64,000 bases of DNA from Heterodera schachtii. Its lineage: Eukaryota > Nematoda > Chromadorea > Rhabditida > Heteroderidae. This document shows positions 27,057-37,900 of the stretch, piece by piece. Below the pieces are notes generated by a model. The model was not told where the DNA came from. It worked only from the letters and a program-made list of their open reading frames with translations, and made no database searches. The stretch covers positions 297,213 through 361,212 of the forward strand of contig SIJG01000113.1 of the NCBI GenBank assembly GCA_023374025.1. Direction: 5' to 3'. The translations under genes and the position numbers were made by a program. How positions within the stretch are numbered: the stretch's first letter is position 1; every line of letters begins with the position of its first letter.

Positions 27057-27614
27057 TTATTTAATATCAGAAAAACATATGAGCTCTCGAAATTTCATTT
27101 TTCTAATAATTTTTGATATAGACAAAAACGACTTCACTATAGATAAATGTAGTAAATTTTTCTCTATAGATAAGCAAAATCAGAAAAAAAGTTAAACAAA
27201 GAAAAAGTAAATTCGGTTTTTCTCTACAAGCAGAGAACAAAGAAATAGTGCGCCAAAATGAGAGATGAATTTTAAAAGCATGAGAATGTGAAAAAGTGAT
27301 AAATATTGATCAATAAAAATAAACATTTATGAGTATGTAAAATTTCAAAAATATATATTTTATTATTTGTTAAAAACATGTTATAAAAATCGAAAAGTTT
27401 GAATGAAAAACAATTTATACTGGAGTTTTTTGCCTTGAAAAAAATATTGAACTAAAGAATGCGTAAAATTTAAAAAAAAGTTAATAAAAATATTAAGTTC
27501 CCAAATTAAAAACGTAATAAATAAAATTAATAGAGTCAACATTAAATTTATGAATAATTCTTTTTAATTATATTTTATAAATAAGTTTAAATTTTAATAA
27601 ATATTAAATGTATT

Positions 27615-27880
27615 AAAATAATAAAATTTAAAATATACGGAATATTAAAAAATTTAAGAATAAATATTATTTTTAAACAAAAAATCAATTACAATATGAA
27701 AATAAATAAATGAAGAGATTTCAATGAACGAAAACAAAAATCAAATGAATTTATAAGAGTTAAAGGATAGAAATGAACCAAACTTTGTACATATACGTCA
27801 TATAAATAATTGGGTTTTGGGCTAAAAAATAAAACAAAAAACTATGCAATGAATTAAAATTTAATTGCATAAAAATTTTT
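27615..27880 (-). repeat. Module R11, copy 2
   Basis: Direct repeat of 20,828-21,170, with ATTTAAAATATACGGAATAT and AAACTATGCAATGAATTAAA as the clearest shared blocks. Confidence 0.75.
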
Positions 27881-28576
27881 ATAAATACAGTAATTTCTTA
27901 AATGAATATTTAATAATTTGAAAGTCCTTGAAAGAGATATAACTGATTGCATCTGAAACACAGCATATGAAATTATAGAATATTATCTTATAAAAAAAGA
28001 TATATATAAATGACCATTTTAGTTTGCAAATAATTTGTTTTTTATTCCACAAAATTTAAACATAATTTTTAATTCATCTAAATTAAATTAAATTTTTGAA
28101 AGACATTAAAAATTATATTTAAATAAAAATAATTTTACTTTATGAGTGTTGTAGATTTCTCACTAAATGCAAAATGTAACTGAATCGAATATTAAATAAA
28201 TACCTAATACTGAGCCACTTTTCCATCACAGAAATTTGCGGGAACTGTTATCATTTAAATTTTTAAAAATACGCAAAAACCTAGAATAAACAAAGAATTT
28301 AATGGAAGGTGTATTTTATTTTAAAAAATAATGATTTAAACCACAAAGAATTCAAGAAATTTATGAAAAATATATCATTAATGGAAAAAAATAAATTATC
28401 AAAGAAACTATATTAGTAGCCTTTTGAGTGACAATAAATAAATAAATACTTAATTATAAATTAAAGTTGAAAAAGTACAATTAAAAAATTTAATAAGAGA
28501 TATGAATAATTTTCTATATCTATTTAAATAAATAACAACTTTTGCTTAAAATTATTACCTTCACAAAAACTACAAA

Positions 28577-28760
28577 AGTGAGTGGATCAAGTGACAGTGG
28601 ATTATTTTAATTTTTTTAATCTTAGCATTTAATTTTCAATTTTATTTTTTTATTAACAAATTTCGCATAAAATAGCTTATTTTTATAATATTAAGCTTAC
28701 TTGACGTATTTCATGCTTGCAGTTTTATAATTTGTTAGAATTTTTTTTACTATTTTTTAA
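28577..28760. other. Array orientation junction (head-to-head)
   Basis: Bases 28,577-28,685 read as the reverse complement of about 45,370-45,510: both carry AGTGGATCAAGTGA, then GTGGATTATTT, then an AAATTTCG-ATAAAA stretch. Directly after it, from about 28,690, ATAATATTAAGCTTA-TTGAC-TATTTCA matches in the same orientation the modules at about 53,533 and 61,876. Minus-oriented and plus-oriented array material therefore meet within a few bases here, at the same place where the strand composition switches from A-rich to T-rich. Confidence 0.7.
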
Positions 28761-29094
28761 CTTAAAATATATTTCCAATTAAGAAAAATCTATTTATTAT
28801 TTAATAAAATTCATTCAAGTTTTTTTTCTTTAAGTTGTTTTTAGTGATATTTTGTTTATTTTATATAATATAAAGCTACTACAGATTCTACTATTTAGTT
28901 GATCATGATTCCGTCTCGCATATCTTTTTGGTTTTACTTATGAGTCATATAAAACGATTTTACATTATTTTTTAAATAATTATGAATTAGTTTAATTTAT
29001 AATATTTGTCTGAGAGAAGAAACCAACCATTTTTTATAATTTTGTATTTATTGAGCTTACAATTAGACATTGATATTACTACAAAATTTGCGCT

Positions 29095-29300
29095 TTTAAT
29101 TTATTAATTTTCTTCAATTCAACTTCATACAATAATTTTGTTTTTATTAATGCTTCTCATGTGTCCTAAAATTTCTATTTAAACTGTTGAATAAATAATT
29201 TATTTAATTAATTAGCACTTTGCTTGATCATTATTTCAAATAAAATTTTTAGGTTCATTAATGCCTTATTTATATTATATATTATTGACTCCATATTTTA
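29095..29300 (+). repeat. Module R3, copy 1 (TTCAACTTCATACAATAATT)
   Basis: ATTCAACTTCATACAATAAT, TGTGTCCTA-AAATTT, AACTGTTGAATAAAT, then AAATAAAATTTTTAGGTTCA and TTAATGCCTTATTT. Matches 57,090-57,190 and 62,945-63,130 in the same orientation; it includes a module A copy. Confidence 0.8.
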
Positions 29301-29880
29301 AGAAAACAAATAACAATTTTTTTATTTTATTAAGTTTGTTTTTATTTGAATTTATTATAATTAATTCCTTTTTAATTTTCATAAAATGATATTTTATTTT
29401 CAACATTTAAACCAATAAGTTTAATTTTCTTACTTTCTTTCATTAATTTTAATTTGTTTTATTAATAGTTTCAAAATAAATTAATTCTTTTTAATAAATA
29501 AAAAATTTTCCTTTATATCATTCAACAATGATAAATTCATTTTTAAATTTAAAATAAGGCATTTTAAATCTAAGTTATTTTAACTTTATTTTAATGGATT
29601 TTATAACGAATTAAGAAAAAACTATTGTATTTATTCCATTTTTATATTAGAAATTTCCATTAAAACTCATTCATATTAGCTTGATAATTAGTATTTGTTT
29701 TTTATTCCGGCTGTATATAGATGTTGTTATATGAAAGTTGCTGTTTTATTTGACAATACATTTATTTATATTTTATGATTAATGTTAATCTTTTTAAAAA
29801 ACAAAAAGTAGAAATTTTATTTCCTATGAATTTTTATACTCTATTTTATATCAATTATTTATTTTATTAATATTTAATGG

Positions 29881-30180
29881 TCGGTTCTTTCTATTAGTTT
29901 GTTTGTTGGCATTTTCGAAGTTCATTTCTTTCGCTTGTTATAAAACAACTTCACATAACAAATAATAAGTTTTACAATATGTTATTGCGGCGTTTTTATT
30001 TACTAATTTTTTTATATATCATTAAACTTTTTAATCAGTTCACATCTGTATAGAAGGAAATATTCTTCTAGGTTATATTTCCTTTCATATAATCGTATAT
30101 CAAGTGCTTACAGATGTCCATAGTTTAATTTGTTATCACATTTATTAAACAATTAAGATTATTATTTTCAATATTAATAT
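29881..30180 (+). repeat. Modules R1+R2, copy 1
   Basis: GTTGGCATTTTCGAAGTTCA, TTTCTTTCGC-TGTTATAAA and TTATTGCGGCGTTTTTA, then ATCAGTTCACATCTGTATAG, AATATTCTTCTA, TTTCCTTTCAT, AAGTGCTTACAG and TGTCCATAGTTTA. The same series follows about 600 bp downstream at 30,404-30,890. Confidence 0.8.
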
Positions 30181-30211
30181 TTTTATTAGTATGGGTGGGT
30201 TATATTTAATT

Positions 30212-30300
30212 TAATGTTTATTACAATTTTATATTTAACTACGGGTACATAGTACGTATCATATGATTAGAAATCGTTCATATATCTTGAAATCTATTAG
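30212..30300 (+). repeat. Module R4, copy 1 (ACTACGGGTACATAGTACGTA)
   Basis: TTTATTACAATTTTATATTT, AACTACGGGTACATAGTACG, then AGAAATCGTTCATAT and ATCTTGAAAT. Nearly the same text occurs at 57,807-57,890, one of the best preserved long-distance direct repeats in the window. Confidence 0.85.
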
Positions 30301-30403
30301 AAATTTTATTTTCTATTAACTTTCAATACTCTATTACAAGAAAACAGCATATATTATTTTGTGTATTATTTTCTTTCAATTATTTATTATTAATATTTTC
30401 TCT

Positions 30404-30890
30404 TGCTATTACAGCGCTCATCTTCTTGCTACGCGCCAGTTCCTTTTTTGGTTTCCAACTGAGTTTTTTTTGTTGGCACTTTTGGAATTAATTTCTTTCG
30501 CGTCTTATAAATCACTTCATCTATAACAACTCGGGCATAACAAAAAAACTTTTTAGAATATATCATGGCAGCATTTTATTTAACTGATTTTTTTTTACTT
30601 AATTTTAGAATTCTTATTTTTCAGTATCAGTTTATATTAAAAATATTAAAAATTTTGTCCGGTGGTACAATTTGTTACAATTCATAGATTTTTGTATTTA
30701 TTATTTTTATTTATTTGCATTTATTTTTTATGATTAAAATATTTTTAATCAGTCCACATGTGTGGAGAAGGGAATATTCTTCTACATTCGTTTTAATTTC
30801 CTTTCATTTATTCGTGTAGCAACTGCTTACGGGTGTTCATAGTTTAGTTCATTTTCACACTTAATAAATAATTAGATTGCATTCAATAAA
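30404..30890 (+). repeat. Modules R1+R2, copy 2
   Basis: Second, fuller copy: TTGCTACGCGCCAG, TTGGCACTTTTGGAATTAAT, TCTATAACAACTCGGGCATA, then ATCAGTCCACATGTGTGGAG, GGGAATATTCTTCTA, AACTGCTTACGGGTG and TTCATAGTTTAG. A shortened R2 relative is at 50,035-50,085 and an inverted R1 at 2,535-2,705. Confidence 0.8.
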
Positions 30891-30979
30891 ATTTTTACTA
30901 AAATCTTTTTGTGTATATATTTTTAATAATTGTTAACTTGATTATTTGGTCATTCAAGTTTTTAAGTGTACCTTTTTTC

Positions 30980-31981
30980 TAGAGATGCGCCGTGACTGAA
31001 AAAACCCGTGAATCGTGACCGTGACCGTGAATTGACCCCGTGAATCGTGACCGTGACCGTGAATTAACCCCGTGAATCGTGACCGTGATCCAAAAAACCC
31101 ATGAAATTCACGCTTTTCGTGACCGTGACCGTGAATTTTTTGAGTTAAATTTTCCTTGTCGGCGAATTTTTTTTTTACACTCTTTTTTTGTGGTAAAATT
31201 TTTCAAAATTTTTGTGAATAGGGTGTCCAGCAGGGGCGCCGAATTTTTAAAAATTTGATTGCAATTTGTTAACAGATTTTGTTCGTAAAATGAGTCAAAA
31301 AATGAGAGCAATAAATAATCGGTCTCCAGTCTCGGGGTCAAGTCCCGGTCACGAGTGTCGAGTCTCGGGAAATTTTCGGGCTCGAATAGCACTACCATAG
31401 GCACGCGCGGAGCGCCCATAATTTGCACTTTTCTCATCATTTTGCGTTCAAAATCGATTCCGACTTTTTTTAAGTGTTTTTTTTTTTTGTTTTTGATCTA
31501 TGCTATTACACAATTTTTAAGAAAAATAGGGGTTTTAGTGAAAAATTTTTGAAAATTTGTTGCGATTTGTTAACTGATGCCCAAAATAGCTTATTTCGAG
31601 CGAATTTTTTTTAAAGAAATTTAATGAGTTTTTATTAAGTGGGGTCATCCTTGAAACCTGGTTTTTTATTTGTTTTCGCTCAATATTGGTAGGTGACTTT
31701 GTTCAAAAAAGTTTAATGAATAGAGGAAGGGGCCGGCGGTGCCGATAGGCGCCGCCGGGGAAATGTTTGAAAATTTTGCTCTATTCTTAGCAAATTTTTC
31801 CCAAAAAATGACCAAATTTCTCTATGAAAACAATATGTAATTTGTAAATATTCAATTTTATCCAGTGTAAATTTTTCACGGAATAACCGTGAATTGGTAC
31901 CGTGAATCGTGACCGTGAGTGAAAAAACCCGTGAAATTCACGGTAACCGTGACCGTGACCGTGATTCACGGCGCATCTCTA
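30980..31981. mobile_element. hAT-type MITE, TIR TAGAGATGCGCCGTGA (1,002 bp)
   Basis: Terminal inverted repeat TAGAGATGCGCCGTGA, flanked on both sides by the perfect 8-bp target duplication CTTTTTTC. CGTGAC and CCGTGAAT units are iterated inside both ends and extend the TIR text. The interior has the intact GC hairpin (31,733-31,758) and two copies of the TTTGTTAAC box (31,265 and 31,567), suggesting an internally repeated cassette. No transposase; the short frames here are not conserved proteins. Confidence 0.95.
31733..31758 (+). repeat. Cassette hairpin copy (intact)
   Basis: Same 11-bp arms and GATA loop as at 26,511 and 42,079, followed by the same GGGGAAAT text. Confidence 0.85.
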
Positions 31982-32196
31982 CTTTTTTCAAGAAAATGCT
32001 ATGAAATTATCTTCTTTTTTTTGTATTCTTTACATTTTATTTAAATGATTTTTATTCAGATAATTGTGTTTTATTTCGCTATATTCTCGCTACCATGCCT
32101 ATTTTTTAAACAAACGTGTTTTTGAAAATTAAATATGAGTAATATTTTTTCATTATAGCGTTTCAAAACTGAATGAGTTTTTTAATTGTTTTTATT

Positions 32197-32235
32197 TTTT
32201 TGAAATTGCACCGAGGATATCCACACCCTCGCAAT
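32197..32235 (+). repeat. Left arm of a 1-kb inverted pair (GCACCGAGGAT)
   Basis: TTTTTGAAATTGCACCGAGG followed by ATATCCACA. An inverted copy lies at 33,206-33,234 (right arm). The segment next to the right arm is A-rich, so the pair probably marks a small inverted block rather than a transposon. Confidence 0.65.
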
Positions 32236-33049
32236 ATTTATTTATATTCTGTTACTGAATAATGAATCAATTTTTATCACATAATTGTCTATAAATTAGT
32301 AGAAATTTTTGACTGTGATTTTTATTTAATTAGTTAATAAATTTTCAATTAAGTTTTGTATAATAAATATTTTATCATTAATATTTTTATTCAAAATGAT
32401 GGTTTTGAGGCGAAGAATTTCCTGACGAAATATTGCACGATTTGGACGAATTATTTGAATTGATATAAGTTTAAAATCCAGTTCATTATTTTTTTCGCTT
32501 TTTTATTAATTCAACAAATGAAGCATCATTCATTTTCTTATGCAATTTACCAAAAAAAAAATTCGATAAAAACTTTTAATTCATTTTTTTCTGTGCTTGT
32601 CTTATTATCCTGCTGAATATTATTTTATATGCTATAACTTTTAAACTTTATTTCTGTAATTTTTCATTATTTAAATATCTTTTGTTCATATTAATTCAAA
32701 TACTTAGATTCAATTCTCGTTATCTGGGTCGCTTTCTTTCTTTTCTTTTTTTTTGAACACGCTTTGTTTACAGTCGTGTAATATTTGCGGTTGTGAATTG
32801 TATTTCATGAAAAATTAAGAATTAATTATTTATCTTTAGTTCATTTACAAACAAAATTAAATTTTTTCTTGTAGTAATATTTTTTATCTCCTGTTGGATA
32901 AAGAAGTTACTTAACATATAATTTGCCTTTATAATAGTGAAATTTATTGGCTTGATTAGATTTAATTCAGTTTGTGAAATTTTTAATTAAGTTTTTGTTT
33001 TCTTCTATATCCGTCAAGCTGCTTTTCAATTTATAAATAGAAAAGGAAA

Positions 33050-33500
33050 TTAAAGAATCGAATTATACTATAAATAATCGGGTTTTCCTTGTGGAAAAAA
33101 TCAAAACTCACAGATCAAAATCCGAAACACTATTCACTTGTGCAAAAGGACAATTTTATTCAGCATTAGAACAAAAAAAATTGCAAGAGAAAAATATTTA
33201 AAAATGTGGAATCCTCGGTGCAACTTCAAAAATAGATTTAGAATTAAACCGCTAAATATTAGATAAAGTTAGATAAATACCTTCGTACAAAACTTGCATA
33301 ATATTATGATTACTAAAACAACTAAATTTTATGCCGAAATTAAGCAACAAAATTTAATCTAAAAATATAAAATAGAATTTAAAAATTTTTCAAAAATATC
33401 TTTAAAGTTATTTTAATGTAATTTTTTGATGACAACGATTAAACATTATATTTAATTTACTAATTATTCGAAAGAATATTTATCTGGATTCTAACATAGA
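33050..33500 (-). repeat. Local A-rich, minus-oriented segment
   Basis: Within the T-rich half this ~450-base stretch is A-rich on the + strand and contains, at 33,206-33,234, the inverted copy of the GCACCGAGGAT module from 32,200. It looks like a small inversion or inverted duplication of array material. Exact edges are not clear. Confidence 0.5.
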
Positions 33501-36500
33501 CATTTTGGAAAAATTTTATTAAAATAATTCTTCTTGGCATCTTATCGTCAGGAAATTTTGTTGCCTCACTCATGCTTGCGTTAACTAAATCAAGGTAATT
33601 TATATTATAAATTCAACAACTTTTTTTATGAAAGAAATTATTCAATTTATTGCATGTTTTATTGCTTAAAATATAATTAAATTCAAATATTTGATTGCTT
33701 TTTACGGAGATTTCATTTCAATTTTATATATTATTTTTTTCTGATTTTATTTCTCAAATAAATTAAAATGCTTTCTTTTGGTATATTTTCATGTATCACC
33801 AGATACAATCTGCTGATTTAAAATTGACTGAATGAGCTTGTCTGTATTTACATTAATTTCATGTTTAGTGCAAAATTCAATTATCATTCCTTCATTCCTA
33901 TTAATTAGTTTAGTTTTCCATCTTAATTCATTAATACTTTTACTAAAATCTCTCTATGCATATGTTTTCATGTTTATTAATATTAGATTATTTCGTCAGT
34001 CAAGAATTTTATTTCATTGTAATGTTTGTTTAATCTTATTTTGTAAACATTTTTTTACAAAATTTTCTAATTTAATTTATCACCATTTGCTTAATAATAA
34101 TTAGGTATTTTGTGTGGTCCTCTTTTAAGAAATTAAAAATAATACTCTTGTTTTTTATTTTTATGTTCATTAATTAGTGTGAGGGTTTTATAGTTTTTTA
34201 ACTATTTATTCATCGGATTTGTTTTGCTGAGAAAAGAATGAATTTAAAAAAAATGTTTTGCACGAAATTTATAATAAATGCAGTAAAAACGAAAAAACAT
34301 TTAAAAATTGAACTTTTGAAAATTCTCAAAAAAAAACATTTTCAAATCGCACCCAATTGTTTCTTATAGTCAAATTGATAATCAAAATATTTGATTAACG
34401 AATATAAAAATTTTATCGTTATTTCTATTTTTATTACTTTGTTTATTTGTTTCTTTATTTCATTTAATTAATTTTTAACTATTAATTTGTTATGATAATT
34501 ATTGTTTTTTTAAAGCTACTCTCTCCTCTTTTATTATAATTTTTAGGTGATTTTGGTATTTGTCTCCCAGTTTTAACAAATTTTTATTTTTATTTGTTTC
34601 AAAAAATTATTAATTTATAATTTATTTTATTTAAGTTTTTGAGAAGATTGTATTTAGTCGTAATGACTTTTCAAAAAATTAATATTTACCTATATCGACT
34701 GCCAGTATACAAAACATTTCCCTGAATACCCATGGTTCGAAGTTTATTTTTATTTTAAATGAATTATCAAGGTATCATTTTTCTTATTTAGCAAATGATC
34801 AAAAAGCCGATTAATCCTAATTTTTAAATACTCTTATTAACATTTTTATTATTTCGTTTTGTTTTATCTTATCGCTAAATAATTTCTCCATAACATTTTC
34901 CAATTTATTTTATTCTTATATTACATTTTTATTAATAAGATATGAAACTTATTTTTTTCATGTAATTGTCGATTTAGATAACATATTTTATGTGAATTTT
35001 TAAAACAAGATCTCTAGTAATTAAAAAAGAATTATTTTCAGATTTTTGTTTATAAATTCTTGAATCCTCGACTTACCATTAAAGCATTATTTGTTACATT
35101 GGTCTATATTCAGTAGAGCGCAGATTTTTATAATAAAAATTTCTATTAATTTCTCTATCATTAACTTTCGGGAAACATATTTTTGTGCAGTCTATAAAGT
35201 ATTTATTTCCTTTATTGAATTCGATTCTTTCGATGCATGTTATAAAATATTTATTTTAGTTTTAACTTGTTCCATCGCACAATTTTCTCATTGAAAGACT
35301 GATGGCTTTATTATCCATCTTAATTAATTAAATTCTTTTTTAAGAAAATTGCTATAATTTAAAAACCTTTTCTTATTTTCCCAATTTAATGTTTATACCT
35401 ATATTTTCTGTTTCAATTATCCTTTTTTTTAATTTGTGCTTATTATGTATAATTATTTTGATTGTAAAGGATTAATAGAATTAATTATTAATTTCAATTG
35501 TAATTTTTTTTTATAAAAAAAATGTTAAATTTATTCGAAAATGATTCCTCCCTTTTTTCACCTCATTCATTTATTACTGCTTTGTTTTTTTTATTATTTG
35601 TTTTTTCATTTAAATATTTTTTCATATTTAAATCTATTTTTTTTTTCTCGTCACTTCCTAGTCTTATGTAGTGGCAATGTGGAGTAAAGCCGTACTTTAG
35701 CAAAAATATGCAAATAAAAGTCCCGCCTTTTATACGCAAATAATAAAAAGAAGGTGTTTTTCCTACTATTTAGAGCATGCAGAAGCCATGAAAAAAATCG
35801 TGGTGCGACTTTTGGGGAAATAAAATAGTTTTAGATTTCATTTTGATTATTTGCGGTTTATAGTGTAAATTCGAGTGTACTTTCTCTCAGCTTCTTTAAT
35901 CTAAATTTAATTAATCTCAAATCTATAATATATTTTTGCATTCTCCATGGTTTCGTAATAATGTTATTAATTTACCATATTTTATTTTATTATTTTAATT
36001 GTTGTTATTTTAAAAACAAACAATTTTATTTCAAAAGTTTACAATAACATTTAAAATATTATTTTGTTCTATTATAAAGCATTTAAAAGTAATTTTCTTA
36101 ATTAATTTATATTCTTTTATCTATTAAGTAGTACTAATTTTTGTTTTTTAATTTTAAATTAATTAAGTTTTTGATTTAGAAATGGAAAATCACTGGATGT
36201 ATTATTAAAGCGAAATCATCAAATAACATTATAATTATTTAAAAATTAGCTTTTTTAATTAAGCTTTTCTTTTGCTATTATAAAATTTTGGAAATAATAT
36301 TAATTAAAACTCAAACGATCTCGGCCGAGAGACTTATTATCCCGCTTATGTGCAGTCGTCTATTATACATATTTTTAATAAAAAAGTTAAAATTATTGTT
36401 TAAAATAATTTTTTAAAAAATTTGAATTAAATTTTTAATAAGTAAATGTTTTTTTTTGCTATAAAAAAATCATGAACAAGAAGCTTTTTCTAAATTTTTA

Positions 36501-37669
36501 TTCCTTTATGAATTTTATTACTTTATTTACTTGAGCTTATTTACTAAATATTTAATTTTTTATGAAGTTATAGAATATTTTTCAGAGACTATCAAAAAAT
36601 TGTATGACAATTTTCTAGCCAATTTTTTATTATTTTTATTATAAAAGTTTCAATTTCGGAATTATAGTAATAAAGATTTTAAATTATTAAGGTTCTATTT
36701 ATATTCCTGGCTAAAAATTTAATAATTAATAGTTTTTTTATTTTTTTCTCCTTCTATTCATAGATAAAAAAATTTTTCGTAATTTCTATAAGTTCTTGAC
36801 CACTTAAACTAGCCTTTTCTTGGCATCTCTTGGGCCTAAATAATTCAAAATAAAAATATTGTGTTTTTAATAAATTAAAATTGATTTATAAGATTTTTAT
36901 AAGTTATATAAAAGTTCTTATTTTCAGCTTTTAAATATATTTTAAATTGTAGTTATATGATCATAAGGAGCTCAATGATGCTTTAATTTGCCCATAATTA
37001 AGAATTATAAAATCGTTTTCTATTTGTTAGATTTCACTGGGGAATTTTTTTTTTGTCAACTTTGGTTATGAATTTAAATTTATTACCTCAGTTTCAACCA
37101 AATTAATATTTGATGTAATCATTTAAAATCATTAATAATAGAAATGGATTTTTAATGAAAAATAGTAAAACATTAAATAAATTAATTTTTATATTTTAAG
37201 GTTTTTCTTTATATTTAAAATAAACATATTTTGTTTCAAGAATTTTCTAGCTGAGGCGTCTTATCCATTTTTTAAGTTTTTCGAGCTAGAATAACGGTAA
37301 TGTTTGGGATTTCGCTTCACATGTCTTAACAATTGTTTTATTTGTTTAATTCTTTTTAATAAAGTATTAAACCTGTTACTTTTTTTTAATGTTTTATAAA
37401 AAAAGTTTCAAAATTCGATTTAATTTTACCATCTTATTAATTAATTTGGCTTTCACATTATATTTTTATATATCTTTTGATTAACATTTATTTCTCAGTA
37501 CATTGTTCTTCTCGGGAAATGATGACAGCGAAGTGATTTTCTCAGCAAAAATTGTTTTGGTCTGTAAAAAATCGTGTTAGGTAGTAATTTTAAGCATATT
37601 AATTAAAAACTCTTTTTGATTCTTTTTTTCATATTTAATATTCATTTTTGATATTTGAAGTATTTTTAT

Positions 37670-37900
37670 TCATTTATTGTTGGTATTATTCGAAAGCCCT
37701 TCACAAGCTCTATTAGCCTTACAAAAAACAAAACAAAAATTTAGCTTGTAAAAAAAGTTAATTAAGAATAAACTCAAAAATTCGACTTTTTTGCAATTTT
37801 CATGTTATAACTTTTTTAGTAATTGACTAATCGCTAAGCAATAGCTTAGAAAAAGCTACTAAACATGTAAAGCTTTCGAATGATACCAAATTGTTTGGTT
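37670..37900. mobile_element. Foldback-like element related to the 50.2-kb one
   Basis: TTGGTATTATTCGAAAGC near 37,680 and GCTTTCGAATGATACCAAAT near 37,870 are inverted copies; AAGCTCTATTAGCC and GCTACTAAACATG extend the pairing. The arm motif TAT-ATTCGAWAGC is shared with the 50.2-kb foldback. No target duplication was found. A GC-rich stretch (GGCACCGAAACGGCGGGCAC) follows at about 37,940. Confidence 0.5.

Larger units (their letters stand above)
1..28685 (-). repeat. A-rich array half (modules in minus orientation)
   Basis: The + strand is dominated by A runs and by AAAATAAAT-like text over the whole interval, apart from inserted transposons (6.4, 10.5, 11.1, 17.0, 26.2 kb) and a few short T-rich or GC-richer islets (about 2,980-3,080; 5,250-5,340; 5,790-5,900; 7,920-8,110; 10,090-10,300; 14,880-15,070). 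Modules in it are reverse complements of modules in the right half. No convincing gene is visible. Stretches not listed separately (for example 8.2-9.8, 15.2-16.9, 23.2-26.1 kb) show only this AT-rich degenerate sequence, with nothing else I can support. Confidence 0.75.

Noticed and set aside
26111..27195. Gly/Pro/Arg/Asp-rich open frames on both strands at 26.1-27.2 kb
   Set aside because: They translate the CCGGGACC iterations at the ends of the hAT MITE and have no independent coding signal.
35409..35416. CTGTTTCA, identical to the core of the C. elegans 21U-RNA upstream motif
   Set aside because: One exact 8-mer in 64 kb of T-rich DNA is expected by chance, and there is no systematic array of it.
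35660..35830. GC-richer islet (GTAGTGGCAATGTGGAG ... GGTGCGACTTTTGGGG)
   Set aside because: It stands out in composition, but no TIR, open frame or second copy was found.
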